A stretch of 64,000 bases of DNA, taken from Leishmania donovani. Lineage: Eukaryota > Euglenozoa > Kinetoplastea > Trypanosomatida > Trypanosomatidae. The stretch is from positions 401,055 to 465,054 of the forward strand of contig NC_018247.1 in assembly GCF_000227135.1 (NCBI RefSeq). Reading direction: 5' to 3'. The translations under genes were made by a program, and so were the position numbers. Each line of letters opens with the position of its first letter. The stretch's first letter is position 1. Positions 41,909 to 52,265 of the stretch are shown in pieces. The notes under the pieces are model-generated. The model was not told the DNA's origin and searched no databases. It saw only the letters and a program-made list of their open reading frames with translations.

Positions 41909-44900
41909 GTTTTTTTTTTTCGCTGTTTCGTTGCTGTCGCTGCCTTGAATTTTTTGTTTTGTGTGGCGTTATGCTTGTGCACTGTACTCCTTCCGTTTTC
42001 TTTTTTTCTGTGCGTGGCTGTGTGTGTGGCGTGTGCGTGCTCCTGTGTGGTTCATGGCTTCTGCATCTCTCTCCCTCTCGCTTATTCATTTCTGTGTGCT
42101 TCTTCATGTACAATCACCTCCCGCCGTTTGTTTTGTTTGTTTTTCGGCCTCTGATGCCGCTGCCGCTCCTGCTCCCTCTATCTCCCTGCGAGTCCGTTTC
42201 GGCGTTGTTCGTATCTTCGTGCCTTCCCTTCACTTCGCCAGCATTACCTTGTTTTTTTCTTCGTGTCATCCTTATCTACGTCCTCCGCGCATGTGTGTGG
42301 GTGGGTGGAATGCATGGGCATCCGAGTGGGCACAAGAGCAGAAAAACGGAAAAAGAAAAAAACGGTCAGAAGAACGGCCGAAGAGCACAAGCTGCGGACG
42401 GGAAAATAAAAATGGCCGCGCCGGCACGGTGAGCGTGCAGCGGCAATCAAGTCGGGTGCACGTAGGACATGGCGACTTCCTCGCATTGACACACGCAAAG
42501 ATGGGAGCGTGCAAGAGGGAGCCAAATGCAGGTTTCGATCATGTGCAAAAATGAGCTCAGAACCACAACGGGTCCTTTTCTTTGGTGGGTGGGCAGGTGG
42601 GTGTATATAAAGGAAGACGAAAAAGAGCATACTAGTCGAAGCAAGAAGAGCTGTGTTTTTTGAGGGATAAGCAGCATACGGAGTTTGAAGATTTACGCAT
42701 TATGACTTCTCTGCTCCCTTCTTGTTCACTGATGCGTCTTCTGAGGCCATGCTGCAGCTACCATGTTTGAAGCTGTATCTCTTCAAAGAAGTTTGAGCGA
42801 TGGGAAAGAGCGAGCGGAGTGGTCTTCTTGTGCTATGGAATGCCTCTGTGGACTCGTCATCCCTTCCCCACCGACCCCCTCAGATAAACACACAATCACT
42901 CCTCGACTCCTCTGTTCTTCTTGTCCACTCTTTGCATCCGCGCCTCTTCTTGTCGCGTTCATGTTTCACGTGCAGGATTTATGCCCCCCCCCCCTCCCTC
43001 GTCATCCCTGCGTGTATATACTGCATGTGTTCCCTTTATGTGCCCTTCGTTTTCCTATTATTCCTCTTTACAGCTCCCTTTTTCGATTGCCCTCTCATCA
43101 CACACAGAGGTACAGACATGCTTACACGCACACAAGCACGTACGAGTACCAATATCCTGTGCGGTCGTGCCTGTGTGTCTGTGCCTTGTGTGTGTTCGAT
43201 GGCTTTCTCCTCCTCTCTCTTCCGTTCTCTGTGTGTGTGTGTGTGTCTCCGATGCCCCCCCTCCTTCATCGCTCTTTTCTCACCTCTTCCCTCCGTGTTT
43301 TGTTCGTGTGTATTACTTTTCCTGTTCTTCTGCTAGCCTTCCATGTGAGCACCACAGCGAACGGCCATGTCTCTTCCTTTTTCTGCAACGGCCCCTCTTC
43401 TCCCTTGCCCAACTTTTTCGGGCTCTTGTTTGTTTCTCTCCTCTCCTCCTGCACTCAGCACTCTTTCTGTCTGCGCATGTTGAAGCGCTGGTCGCTTCCC
43501 TACTTCCCTCCCTCTCTTTTCCGTTCTTTTTTCAGACTTTTCCGTGATGGGTGTGTGCGTTGTAGTTGGCCGGTTTCCTAATGTATTGCTGTTGTTCTCG
43601 GTGGTGTTCTTTTCGCCCGATTTCCTTTCTTTGTTCGTGTGTGTGTGTGTTTGGTGTTGGTGGTCCCCCCCTCCTCCATGTGTGCAAGCGTGTAGGTGCG
43701 TGTACGTGTGTGTGTGTGTGTGTGTGTCTGTGTCTGTGTAGGTTCGACGATCTTCAACGTACGTTGATCTTTTGATTCTTTATTCCTCGTCCACTTGGTT
43801 CTTCTTTGCAGCTTACGGCGAACGCTGGCCCGCATCGTTGCCGTTGTATTTTTTCTTTCTTTTTCCTTTTGTTTTGCTCTTTGCTTTCTTAATTCCTGAC
43901 CTCCACAGGCCTCGCGCGTCGCTATTTCCTTTTTACTGTCGTTCTCTGAGTGTGCCCTCTGTCTTGCTTCTTCGTTGTGGGGCCGCCCCTCTAACACACA
44001 CGCGCACTCACCAGCACATGGAAGGTGCTTGCGTGCGGGCGCTTGTGTACTGGAGAGGCGTGCATGCACACAATGTATCGATTTGCCTTGTGCGTGCGTA
44101 TGTGTAACGCGTTGATATGTGCGAGGGAGGGAGAGAGAGAGAGTGCATGTGTATGTGTATGCATTGTGTGTCGATGAGGTGAAGTTGCAGGGAACTTCAC
44201 AAGTGTGCGATCTCTCTGTGCGTTCATGCGGTGTACTTGTGTGTTTTGTGTTTTTTTTTCCGACTCATCTCAAGTTACCGACAAAGGCCAGACAAAAAAC
44301 AAAAATATATATTGTATGCACGCGCACACACTCCAAGCAAGAAGTGCGTGGGTCTCGCCGCTGTAGCGCACACGGCCGACTCGCCGAAACCGCCCCCTTC
44401 CTTAAACCGTTTCACGTTTTTCTTCTCTTCAGACATCAAACGACGACGGGGTATGGGGTGGCGATGGTGGGAAAACCGAGGTGGAGCTGCTGATAAGGGA
44501 AGGGGGGGGGGGGTATCGCAGAAGGGCAGAGCAGAGGGAGAGCGCATATGTGGGTTGAAGGCGGCAGCGGTACTAGTGGTAAAGGCAGCCCATCTTTCCT
44601 ATTAGAAGAGAGGGAGCTGTCGAGGAGAATGCCGAGTCGTGACATGGCGCCGGTTTCGTGAATCCTAAAGGCCCCCTCCTACCTTCCTCTCTCCACTCCC
44701 TCCCATTCTCTTCTTTGCATGCTCTCGACAAGCCCTGCACCCAACCCTAACTCATGCCCCACCTCTCTGAGCCGAGCGCTCCATAAGGCAAGTGCACCCC
44801 TAGGGTTGAACGCCTTTTCTGCGCACCCTTCGGGTGAATCCTCACTCGCCATCGTCGACCACTCCCTCTCCCTTTTCTCTACCGCTCTCTCACAACATAC

Positions 44901-45429
44901 CTGCCCTATCCTCATGTGCCGCTTCTCTCGACTCAAAGCCCACACACACGCGCCAACGTGTGTGCACAGGTCCTCTGCGTGATAGGCCACCGAATAGATA
45001 GCGTCACCTCTCGGGTCTTTGGATATGCAGTTTTCTCTGTGGTGCTCCTTTTTGTTGCTGCTGCTTCGCCTTGCACGGCGGTACACCTTTCTCCTGTAAT
45101 TGTCTGGCAGTATCGCTCTCCTACGCAGACAACCCACGCTGACGCAAACGCAAGCGAACCGGGAATACAGACGCCCATGCAGGAATCACCTCATATTTTT
45201 TCATCCTTTTATTCGTGTGCTCCCTGGCATGTGTATGTTTAGGTGTAGCTCCGGTGTTGCGTTGCCGCAGTAAGTCTCCCCATCCCCCCCCCCGCGGCTG
45301 CTTCAGCGTGCAGGCAAATTGTGTGTGTGCGTGGGCGTGGGTGTGGCTCTAGCTATCTCTCTTCCTTCGTCGGCGTTCTGCTCCCTTGTCGGTGCCTGTG
45401 CGTTCGCGCGTGCTTACTTCGGAATTTTT

Positions 45430-45987
45430 TTTCCGTCAACAAGAGTGCGTTGCTCTGCCATACAGCACGAGGCCATACGTCCCTCGGCCCCTGCCACAGG
45501 CCTCATCCGCGTGGTGCGAAGCATGCCGTAGACACAGGCGTTGTAGCAGTGCGCCGACCCAGCCATCTGAGAGCACGGCCTCTGCACAAAACTCTCCCCG
45601 CGCGCACACGATGCTGGTCGCCACCTGGTGCATTCCCCTCGGGGGGGGGGAGGGGCGCTCAGGCCCCCCACACCTCTGCAGACAGCAGCGAGGGCCAGGG
45701 GTGCGTGGGATATGCGCTCGCGTCACGCTGACACTCTGCCTACCATATGCGTACTGCAAGCACGTGCACTGTCGCAGGTCGCTAGGGCGCAACACCGTCC
45801 AGGACCTGAGCGCCGACGTCAGCAGCGATACATCGCCTTGGCCTCCCCACGTCGCGGGTGCCTGGCCCTGTCGCCAGCGGAAGTGTTTTGGCATGGGCAG
45901 GGGATAGGGAGGCTTGCCTGGCTTCTCCGCAGACAGTATGAGTGGGGCACTGGACACTGAGAATGCTGCGCGCTGAGGTGTGCGCGC
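45430..45987 (-). mobile_element. SIDER-like retroposon, minus orientation, near-identical copy 1
   Basis: Read on the minus strand it begins near 45987 with GCGCACACCTCAGCGCGCAG and runs to about 45430. It ends in a short A run (TGACGGAAAAAAAA on that strand), as expected for a retroposed poly(A) tail. Over its length it matches the copies at 54.5 and 63.4 kb with only a few visible differences. The ordered features (5' CACCTCAG signature, ~550 bases, A-rich end, no ORF) match Leishmania SIDER elements. It is antisense to the transcription unit, just upstream of the gene at 46363. Confidence 0.85.
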
Positions 45988-46230
45988 CCCCCCCCCCCTT
46001 TCTCGTCATGGGGGCTCATGTGAGGTGAGGCAAACAAGAATGCAGAAAGAAACGTTTCGTGCACCGGCCGCTCCGTTGGTGAGTGCGCAACAGCCTGTCG
46101 TCCTCGTTGACGGAAGCCGTCTCTCTCCCTCTGTCTCTCTCCTCACCGTCCCTCTCCTGGCCCACCCTTCACCTTTGCGCCTCATGGCGTCACCACCAAC
46201 GCCGAAGCAGCCACCACCTTTTCTTGCACG

Positions 46231-46342
46231 AGCAGCACAAAGCGCCGCGCGCGGCTGCGGCCTGCCTTCCCGCCCCCAAAGCGCATCCCCCCCCCCCTCC
46301 CCTCCCCCTCGCAGCAGCACAAAGCGCCGCGCGTGGCTGCGG
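46231..46342 (+). repeat. 30-bp direct repeat flanking the splice tract
   Basis: AGCAGCACAAAGCGCCGCGC plus GGCTGCGG occurs at 46231-46260 and again at 46313-46342 with one mismatch, 82 bases apart. The spacer is the poly-C/CT tract that probably serves as splice signal. Confidence 0.9.
46285..46314 (+). promoter_or_regulatory. Predicted spliced-leader acceptor
   Basis: C/T tract followed by GCAG, AG at 46313-46314, 48 bases before ATG 46363. An upstream CT-rich tract (46117-46165) with an AG near 46206 is an alternative. Confidence 0.45.
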
Positions 46343-46362
46343 TCGAGAAAACGGTCGCGAAG

Positions 46363-49300
46363 ATGAACAAAGCGCGCGAGCTGCTGCACCCCACCAATGG
46401 CAGCGCCGACGCCAATAAGAAAGACGGGCAGAAGAAAAGCGCGCGGAATGGCGGCAGTGGCCACCACAGCTCCTCTAAGGCGTTATCGTCGACTCGGAGA
46501 GGCGGGCACCAGCATGGCGATAGCAGCGCTGGTCGCTGGAGCGAGGAGGAAAAGAAGTGGACGCAGAAGCTTGCGGAGAACAAAGTCTTCAAGCGTCTGA
46601 TGCAGCCGGCGTACATGGACAGCGGCACTGGCGGTCATAATCACAACCGCAACGACGGGATCAGCGACTACGACGTCCCTCGCCTAGGTGAGATCCCGGT
46701 ACGCTCCAAATACTATCGGCCAGACCAGGAGAAGTCCCATTTCGCGAATCACCCCACCTACCTGCCGCTGGCTGAGCAGTGTGGGCCACCGCAGCCGTCC
46801 CCCTCCACGTCCCTCACGCCGCGGCAGGAACGGCACCAAAAGTATGAGCAGAGTAACGACGACGAGGTCAGCGGCCATGCCTACGGCAACATGGGAGTAG
46901 AGATGGGAGTCGAAGATGACTGCGAGCAAGCGCAGCAGATGCTCCCCAACAGCCACCTCGGCTGCCTGCGCGAGAGTTCTGTGAGCGGCACTCAAGGTTC
47001 TGGACTCTGCATTCAAACTGCCAGCATTGGCAGTAACGCGAGCGGCGCGTCGTCTATTGGGCCGACTGGGCTGCCACTGATGCCGCAGTTCCGCTGGATC
47101 CCGAAGCAAGGCGGCGGCGGCCTCGGCTTCAACCCTTTCATGCACTTTCGCTCTCGAACCCGGCATGAGGGCATGGCATCAAGGCCCTCAGTGCCTGGGA
47201 CGGACGCCCCAATGCCGTGGAACGAGGCGCAGCAGCAAGGCGACTGCAGGACGTCGGAGCTGCCGCGCGGCGCAACTTCCCCTGAGCATCAGCAGAGGCA
47301 TAGCGAGGATCAGTCGCAGGCCCCAGGTCGTCAAAATAGCTACTCAATGTTTTACGGCTGCACGTCACAGCTGCCAGCGCAGCAGTCGGCCCCACCGGCC
47401 CGCGCTCATCGCGAAACGGGAACGCTCTCCTTCTACGGCCCCATCGGCTCCATTGGTATCAAGACTTCGCGCAAGCGGCGCGCCGTTGAGCGACAGAGCG
47501 GGACAGATGGTGAAGCGGAGCGAGCCTACAAGGAGCGCTCCTCTCGCCGCCCTGTTGAGGGGGAGGCAACCGGCGTCCAGCTTCTCACGCAGCTCTGGTG
47601 CGATGTAAGCCTGCTGCATGGCGCTCGCGTCGTTGACTCCCCACGCCTGCCGCCCGACGACGGTGAGGGCGACGACTGGGCAAACACCAGCAGTCCTAGT
47701 ATTAGCGACATCGACTCGAGCATTGGCGACCGCGAGGCCGGTGAGGCGGCCATGGCGGCACGAAAGAAGGTGCGGCAGCATCGTCAGCAGTACTCATCCC
47801 GGTCGCCGTCCTTTTACTTCAAGTACGATGATCTTGCGGCGCTCGGGGCCAAGAACAACCGCGGCGGCTCGCCGTCGGGGGCTGCCGCCTGTGTCGCACT
47901 GGCACAGAGGCCAGTGACGGTCCGCGCTCACCATCAGCAGCACAACGGTCCATCCGTCGTTAAGACCGCATCGCTAGCCGGTGCTGCTGGTGATCAAAGG
48001 GAAGTTGCGGGCGTGGGCAAGGTTGCCGCGCGTGGAGTGGCGAGGCATGAGGTAGCGTCGTCGTCCTCGTCCTCTGGCAGCTCTGGCAACGGCAGCAGCG
48101 ATGATGACTCGAACAGCGATGAGGGCAGCGCAGGCGAGCGCTCCGCCTGCTTCGGCTCGGACGGCGATGACGATGAGAGCGTTGACTCAGACGGCGCAGA
48201 CAACCCACGCAGTAGCGACAACGACGCCGCCGTCGGCTCGACCCATCCGCGCAGGTGGAAGAAGGGTTCCTCGACGGGCGCCAGCGCCGGAACGGGTCGC
48301 AGCGTTCTCAAGGATGGCCAGTACGATTTTATGAATAGTTCCCTCATGGACGAGTCCTTCATGTCGCGCATGCCGGGCTGCGGTGCTGGGATGAGTCTGC
48401 TCTACGCACGTGACGACTACGACGGCGGTGGTGAAGAGGCGGCGGCAGCCGCAGCGGACCTCGTGCCAAGCCGCGCGCCGCATCGCGTGTGTGCCCAATT
48501 AGCAGGAATCGCCGGAGCGAACATGGCGCCTCACCCGCCAACCTCGCCTTCCATTCCGACTCAGTCACAAGAGCATCGCGGTAGCTCTTCGATGCTAGGG
48601 GCGCGGGGGCCGGCAGTGCGACCGTCCGGCAGTGGAACTGCCGCCACCCTCGCCCTGCGCGGCCAACGCCGGGTGAGCAACGCCACTCACACACGCGCGC
48701 CGAGCGCTGCAGCTGCGCGGCACACTCCGCATCAGGGAGGCGGCGCTGGCGACTCTAGCAGCCACAACACGGGCGGCGGCACCGGTGGCTGCGGTCTGGG
48801 GGAGCAGTTCGCCTACGGAAGCAGCTTTGGCATGGGTAGTCGGCGAAATTCCTACTCGGCAACGGCGTGCGACGGAGCTCACGATGCCGCCTTCACGTCG
48901 CTGGGGGTGTATTGGGTAACCAAAGGCAACGGCAATACGGTGTCCCCAGGCGCCTCCGTGATGGGCGGGAACGACGAGGCCTCGGCTATTATGGAGGTCT
49001 ACAGCGACAGCCGGGACAGCACCGTGCCTCCTGGCCTCCTTGGCGTTACGAGTCGAGGTCCCACAACATTCCCGGAGGTCGACGGTGGTTGCACTGCGAA
49101 AGCAGGCAACAGTGCCAGTCAGCCATCAAAGTCGCTGTTCATTGATCGAGGAATTTCTAACCCTGCCGCGCACAGCCGACCTCCCAGCACTGCGCAGGGG
49201 GTACATGAACCCGTGGTACTGGCATTCCCGCATCAACCAGCCCGAAAAGCGAAGGCGGTGTACCCAGGTGGCTATCTGGCCCCCATCACGCCACCCGTCA

Positions 49301-49470
49301 CCCCAAAGGCAACCGAGGCCCCGTTGCCGCGCCGCGCGCAGAGCAACAACGGCGGCGCTTCCACCCCAGGTGCCCGTGGTTTGGCCAATGCAAGCACGAC
49401 GCCGGGCCTGGGCGACACGGTAGGAGGCAAGTCTTTTACCTCGCTTGCGTACCAGCTACCAGGCATATGA
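46363..49470 (+). CDS. Large disordered protein with W-VDSP signature and acidic tract (member C), 1035 aa
   Basis: The frame is open from a GTG at 46333; the first ATG is 46363. The N-terminal ~100 residues are basic with a helix (RWSEEEKKWTQKLAENKVFK) and a Tyr/Pro-rich patch (VRSKYYRPDQEK). Residues ~360-430 carry FYGPIGSIGIKTSRKRR, then Trp412, then VVDSP ending at 427, followed by acidic residues. A Ser/Asp/Glu tract spans ~565-627 and would be strongly negative, a likely CK2 target. The rest is Gly/Ser/Ala/Pro-rich with no repeats, and the C-terminus ends SLAYQLPGI. The layout (basic N-part, W-VDSP, acidic Ser tract, long disordered tail) parallels the protein at 56645-60673. No known family recognised. 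Confidence 0.77.
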   Translation: MNKARELLHPTNGSADANKKDGQKKSARNGGSGHHSSSKALSSTRRGGHQHGDSSAGRWSEEEKKWTQKLAENKVFKRLMQPAYMDSGTGGHNHNRNDGISDYDVPRLGEIPVRSKYYRPDQEKSHFANHPTYLPLAEQCGPPQPSPSTSLTPRQERHQKYEQSNDDEVSGHAYGNMGVEMGVEDDCEQAQQMLPNSHLGCLRESSVSGTQGSGLCIQTASIGSNASGASSIGPTGLPLMPQFRWIPKQGGGGLGFNPFMHFRSRTRHEGMASRPSVPGTDAPMPWNEAQQQGDCRTSELPRGATSPEHQQRHSEDQSQAPGRQNSYSMFYGCTSQLPAQQSAPPARAHRETGTLSFYGPIGSIGIKTSRKRRAVERQSGTDGEAERAYKERSSRRPVEGEATGVQLLTQLWCDVSLLHGARVVDSPRLPPDDGEGDDWANTSSPSISDIDSSIGDREAGEAAMAARKKVRQHRQQYSSRSPSFYFKYDDLAALGAKNNRGGSPSGAAACVALAQRPVTVRAHHQQHNGPSVVKTASLAGAAGDQREVAGVGKVAARGVARHEVASSSSSSGSSGNGSSDDDSNSDEGSAGERSACFGSDGDDDESVDSDGADNPRSSDNDAAVGSTHPRRWKKGSSTGASAGTGRSVLKDGQYDFMNSSLMDESFMSRMPGCGAGMSLLYARDDYDGGGEEAAAAAADLVPSRAPHRVCAQLAGIAGANMAPHPPTSPSIPTQSQEHRGSSSMLGARGPAVRPSGSGTAATLALRGQRRVSNATHTRAPSAAAARHTPHQGGGAGDSSSHNTGGGTGGCGLGEQFAYGSSFGMGSRRNSYSATACDGAHDAAFTSLGVYWVTKGNGNTVSPGASVMGGNDEASAIMEVYSDSRDSTVPPGLLGVTSRGPTTFPEVDGGCTAKAGNSASQPSKSLFIDRGISNPAAHSRPPSTAQGVHEPVVLAFPHQPARKAKAVYPGGYLAPITPPVTPKATEAPLPRRAQSNNGGASTPGARGLANASTTPGLGDTVGGKSFTSLAYQLPGI

Positions 49471-50624
49471 GATCGAGAGACGCGAGATGCAGGTGGGAAG
49501 ATGCGCAGGGTCGCTGCTGCACACGCATCGGGCCAGCGCCTCCTGCTGCATAGATCGCTTGTGATCTCATCTGCGTGTGTGTGTGTGTGTGTGTGTTGCT
49601 CCTTTTCCCCTCTCATCGCCTTTTTCTCTCTTTCTTTGGCTTCTTTTCCTCTCTTCGCTCAGAAGTGGCGCAGCAGCGGCGGCAGCGAGAGGGGTATCAT
49701 TCTCCCGAACGCCAACGCCCGCACGCGCGTGTATGTGACGTATCTTCTTTGTGCAGCCATCTCGTGCATGCCCTTTGCTTGCTTGTTTTCACGGGAGGAG
49801 GCATGTGCTCCCTCTTTCTCCTCGTCATCTCCCCCTCCCCACCTTCCCTCTGAGTACCTGTACGCGTATGTGTGTGCGTGTGTGTAATTTCTACCGGCGG
49901 CTCGCTTGCTCTCTCTTTGACATGCCCTCTTTACGGCGACTAAGACGCCCCTTCCCTCATCCCTCTTGTGGGCACATGTTCGCTTGCCGGTCGAGCGGCG
50001 TGGGTGGGTGACTTCAGTCGGCCCGCCCCCGCCCCCACCCCTGCTCAGCAGGCCGCCATTAAGCAAGCGGCGAGTCGGAAAAGGGCCGACAACAAAAAAA
50101 AAAGAAGGAGTGAAGCGAACGAACTCAGGAGAGCGATACGACGACGCGTGTTCATGTCCTTCTAGGGGAGAGTGCGTGTTCGAGACGGGGCGCCCACAGG
50201 CCCGTATGTATGTGCATATCTCTTGGCATTTTTGTTCTTTTTATGTCTTCAACGGCGAAGTCTTTTGTTTGTGTAGGTACGTGCGTGCGTGTCTTTCTTT
50301 CGTTTTCTCGTTTCCCCTTCCCCTGTGACGCGTCTGCTTCCTTTCGACGTGTGTGTCTGCGTCGGTGTATAAGCACACACACACACACATCGCATGCACA
50401 TCTGCGTGCTTTCATGCCCATTTGTCCTGCTGACTCCCCTCCCTCCCTCGCTTCCTTCCTATCTTACTCTTGGCTTTCCTTTTTTTTTCTACCTGTGGCG
50501 TTGGCTATTCTTTTTTTTTGTGCGCGTGCGCGCGTGCCTGTGTGTGTGTGTGTGCTGTTTTGATTTTGAATGCATCGTTTTTTTTGTTATTTCCCGTTTT
50601 TGCTCCCTCCCCTGCCCCCCCCCC

Positions 50625-51125
50625 GATGATGCGGGGACCACCTCAGTGCTGAGCCACAGGCCCCAGTATTTCACCCTGCGTGTGTGGGGAGGCCAAGCAG
50701 CCGGCAGCATGCCCTCCGGGTCTTTTTGCGGACTCTTGGCATCAGCGGAGAACTCTGGGCTGGCGCATTACCGAGAGTTGCAGCGACGATCACGCTTGAA
50801 CCAGCTCGCTATGATTTGCGTCGAGGATTCAGCAAGTATGCGCATCCACCACCTGTTTTCTCTGCCTTTGCCGCGTTGCAGTGATGTTGAGCATGATCCA
50901 TGGGTCTGGCCTGCGCTGTACGCGGTGGCATTGCGGTGGGCTGAACGACACCAGACAGTGCTGGTTGGCCCAGCTCCTTGGCGAACCTGCGATGCAGGTC
51001 TGTATTCGGCAAGAGAGGCGCATTTCGCACCCCGACAGGCCTTTGGGGCAGTGGGCCTCGCGGGCATTCAACGCTCCGGTGTCGCGGGAGAGAAGGGCGA
51101 CGGTGGTGTCTCCGAGCACATAAAA
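50625..51125 (+). mobile_element. SIDER- or DIRE-type degenerate retroposon, 5' end
   Basis: Begins GATGCGGGGACCACCTCAGT, followed by GAGCCACAGGCCCCAGTATT and GTGTGGGGAGGCCAAGCAGC. This resembles the 5' signature of the trypanosomatid ingi/L1Tc lineage (CCACCTCA...GCCA.GG..C.AGTA) as I remember it, and the start of the 5.1 kb element. An A-rich spot near 51120-51127 (ACATAAAACAGG) could be the tail of a ~500-base SIDER. Beyond it, to 51.78 kb, the DNA stays coding-like. Confidence 0.5.
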
Positions 51126-51783
51126 CAGGACATATGGTCAGATGTACGCCCTAGTACTCTTTGCGCAGTGTCCCCATATTACGGCATGCAGCCGCTTGAA
51201 ACGACTGAGGGAGAAGCATGGCGTACGCAGGCAAGTGCACAGGGTCTCAAACGGCCCTTGCCTGCGGCTGGCCAAGACCCTCCCTGAGCTCACGCGGCAC
51301 GCACCTAAGCTACCCCCTGCTGCCCACACGACAAGCGCCACCGCTACCCGCCCTCGAGCAGGCCGCTGGGCGCGGCTGTCTCGGATCAAGGCGATTCGGG
51401 GAATCCGGACCGCCGTCTGGCGCCGCCAGCGCTTGCGCATGTGCGAGGAAGAGACGAGGAATGCCAAAAAGAGCCCCTGCGACGCACAACCCGATTTGAC
51501 GGCACGATGGTACGTCCTAGAGGACCAAGGACTCAGCTGTGGTGGACTGCGTCTATTCACTGCCCCGTTCGTGGTAGAATGGACGCGTGGAAAAGTCGAT
51601 AACGTTCCACAAACGCCGCACCGGTCTCCATCACATCAGGCATCCCCTCTCCTCTCGTTTTATTATGTTGCAAGGCGGAGTGTGTCCATGTCTGGGGCGT
51701 GCGTGTCGACACTGTCAGATAGGGCAAACAGAAAGCTTAAGCCTCAGCCTGACAGCCGCATGAACTGCCGTGAAACCGACTAG
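51126..51783 (+). pseudogene. Coding-like stretch after the retroposon signature
   Basis: A 213-codon frame (51142-51783) follows and overlaps a ~215-codon open stretch in another frame (about 50640-51287). Both have balanced, Arg/Leu-rich composition unlike the CT-driven ORFs around (e.g. SRLKRLREKHGVRRQVHRVS). This could be part of a decayed retroelement ORF (DIRE) or another relic. No catalytic motif of reverse transcriptase or endonuclease is visible, so the identity is open. Confidence 0.3.
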
Positions 51784-52206
51784 TTTGCCGCGCTCTTTTT
51801 TTTTTTGCCCTCTCCTCTTGTCCGTCCTCGAGGCCTCAAGGCCTGCACTGTTTCTCCACGCTCCTCTATATGCGTGTGTTGGCCCCACCACACGCCGCCC
51901 GTCTCGCGTTGGAGGCGGACCTCGAGCCTACCACTTCGTACACTTACCTCCCCAGGAAACAGAAACTATAGATGTGTATGCCCATGACGCCCAAGCGCCC
52001 ACGGGATCCCCCACAGGCACCCGCGTGAGACAGCATCCCTCCAAATTCATGTAGACGCGGGTGGTTGCCTTTGCCCTGGTCCTGCGGACGCACGTTGCCG
52101 CCCTCCCCCCCTCCACCCCACCTCACCCCTCGCTTCCCCGACTCCCTCTTCCAATCATTTTTCTCTCGCTTCGTCCCCGTTTGGGGCAGAGGCGTCTGTG
52201 CTTGCG

Positions 52207-52258
52207 CTTCCGCTTCTCTTGCATCTCTCCTTGGTTCAACGCACCACCACCATTGCAG
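52207..52258 (+). promoter_or_regulatory. Predicted spliced-leader acceptor for the transporter gene
   Basis: CT tract at 52207-52233, first AG at 52257-52258 (TTGCAG), seven bases before ATG 52266. Confidence 0.4.
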
Positions 52259-52265
52259 CATCGGC

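Larger units (their letters stand above)
37516..46362. other. Very long intergenic region (8.8 kb)
   Basis: The longest gene-free stretch here. It is pyrimidine-rich on the + strand throughout, with TG and TA/TG repeats, a C-rich run near 40741-40765, and a SIDER in minus orientation at its right end. Apparent ORFs of 200-400 codons (38885-39655, 40841-41659, 41248-42432, 42763-43581) are Phe/Leu/Ser/Cys/Val-rich products of T/C and TG runs. I see no protein family in any frame. Confidence 0.6.
46184..46366 (+). promoter_or_regulatory. Possible 60-codon uORF whose stop overlaps the main start
   Basis: ATG at 46184 opens a Pro/Arg-rich frame (MASPPTPKQPPPFLAR...) ending with TGA at 46364-46366, which overlaps the main ATG at 46363 as ATGA. 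It would be present only in mRNAs spliced upstream of 46184; splicing at 46313-46314 would remove it. Confidence 0.35.
49471..52265. other. Intergenic region with a degenerate retroposon
   Basis: CT-rich DNA to about 50.6 kb, then a GC-rich, non-pyrimidine island (50.62-51.78 kb) with a retroposon 5' signature. CT-rich DNA resumes up to the transporter gene. Confidence 0.6.

Noticed and set aside
38885..43581. Several plus-strand ORFs of 200-394 codons that look hydrophobic and membrane-like
   Set aside because: Apparent membrane segments arise from T/C and TG repeats; all three frames give similar products.
45436..45957. ORFs inside the SIDER copies (also at 54.5 and 63.4 kb)
   Set aside because: SIDERs are non-coding; frames are open on both strands only because the copies are GC-rich, and the older copies do not preserve them.
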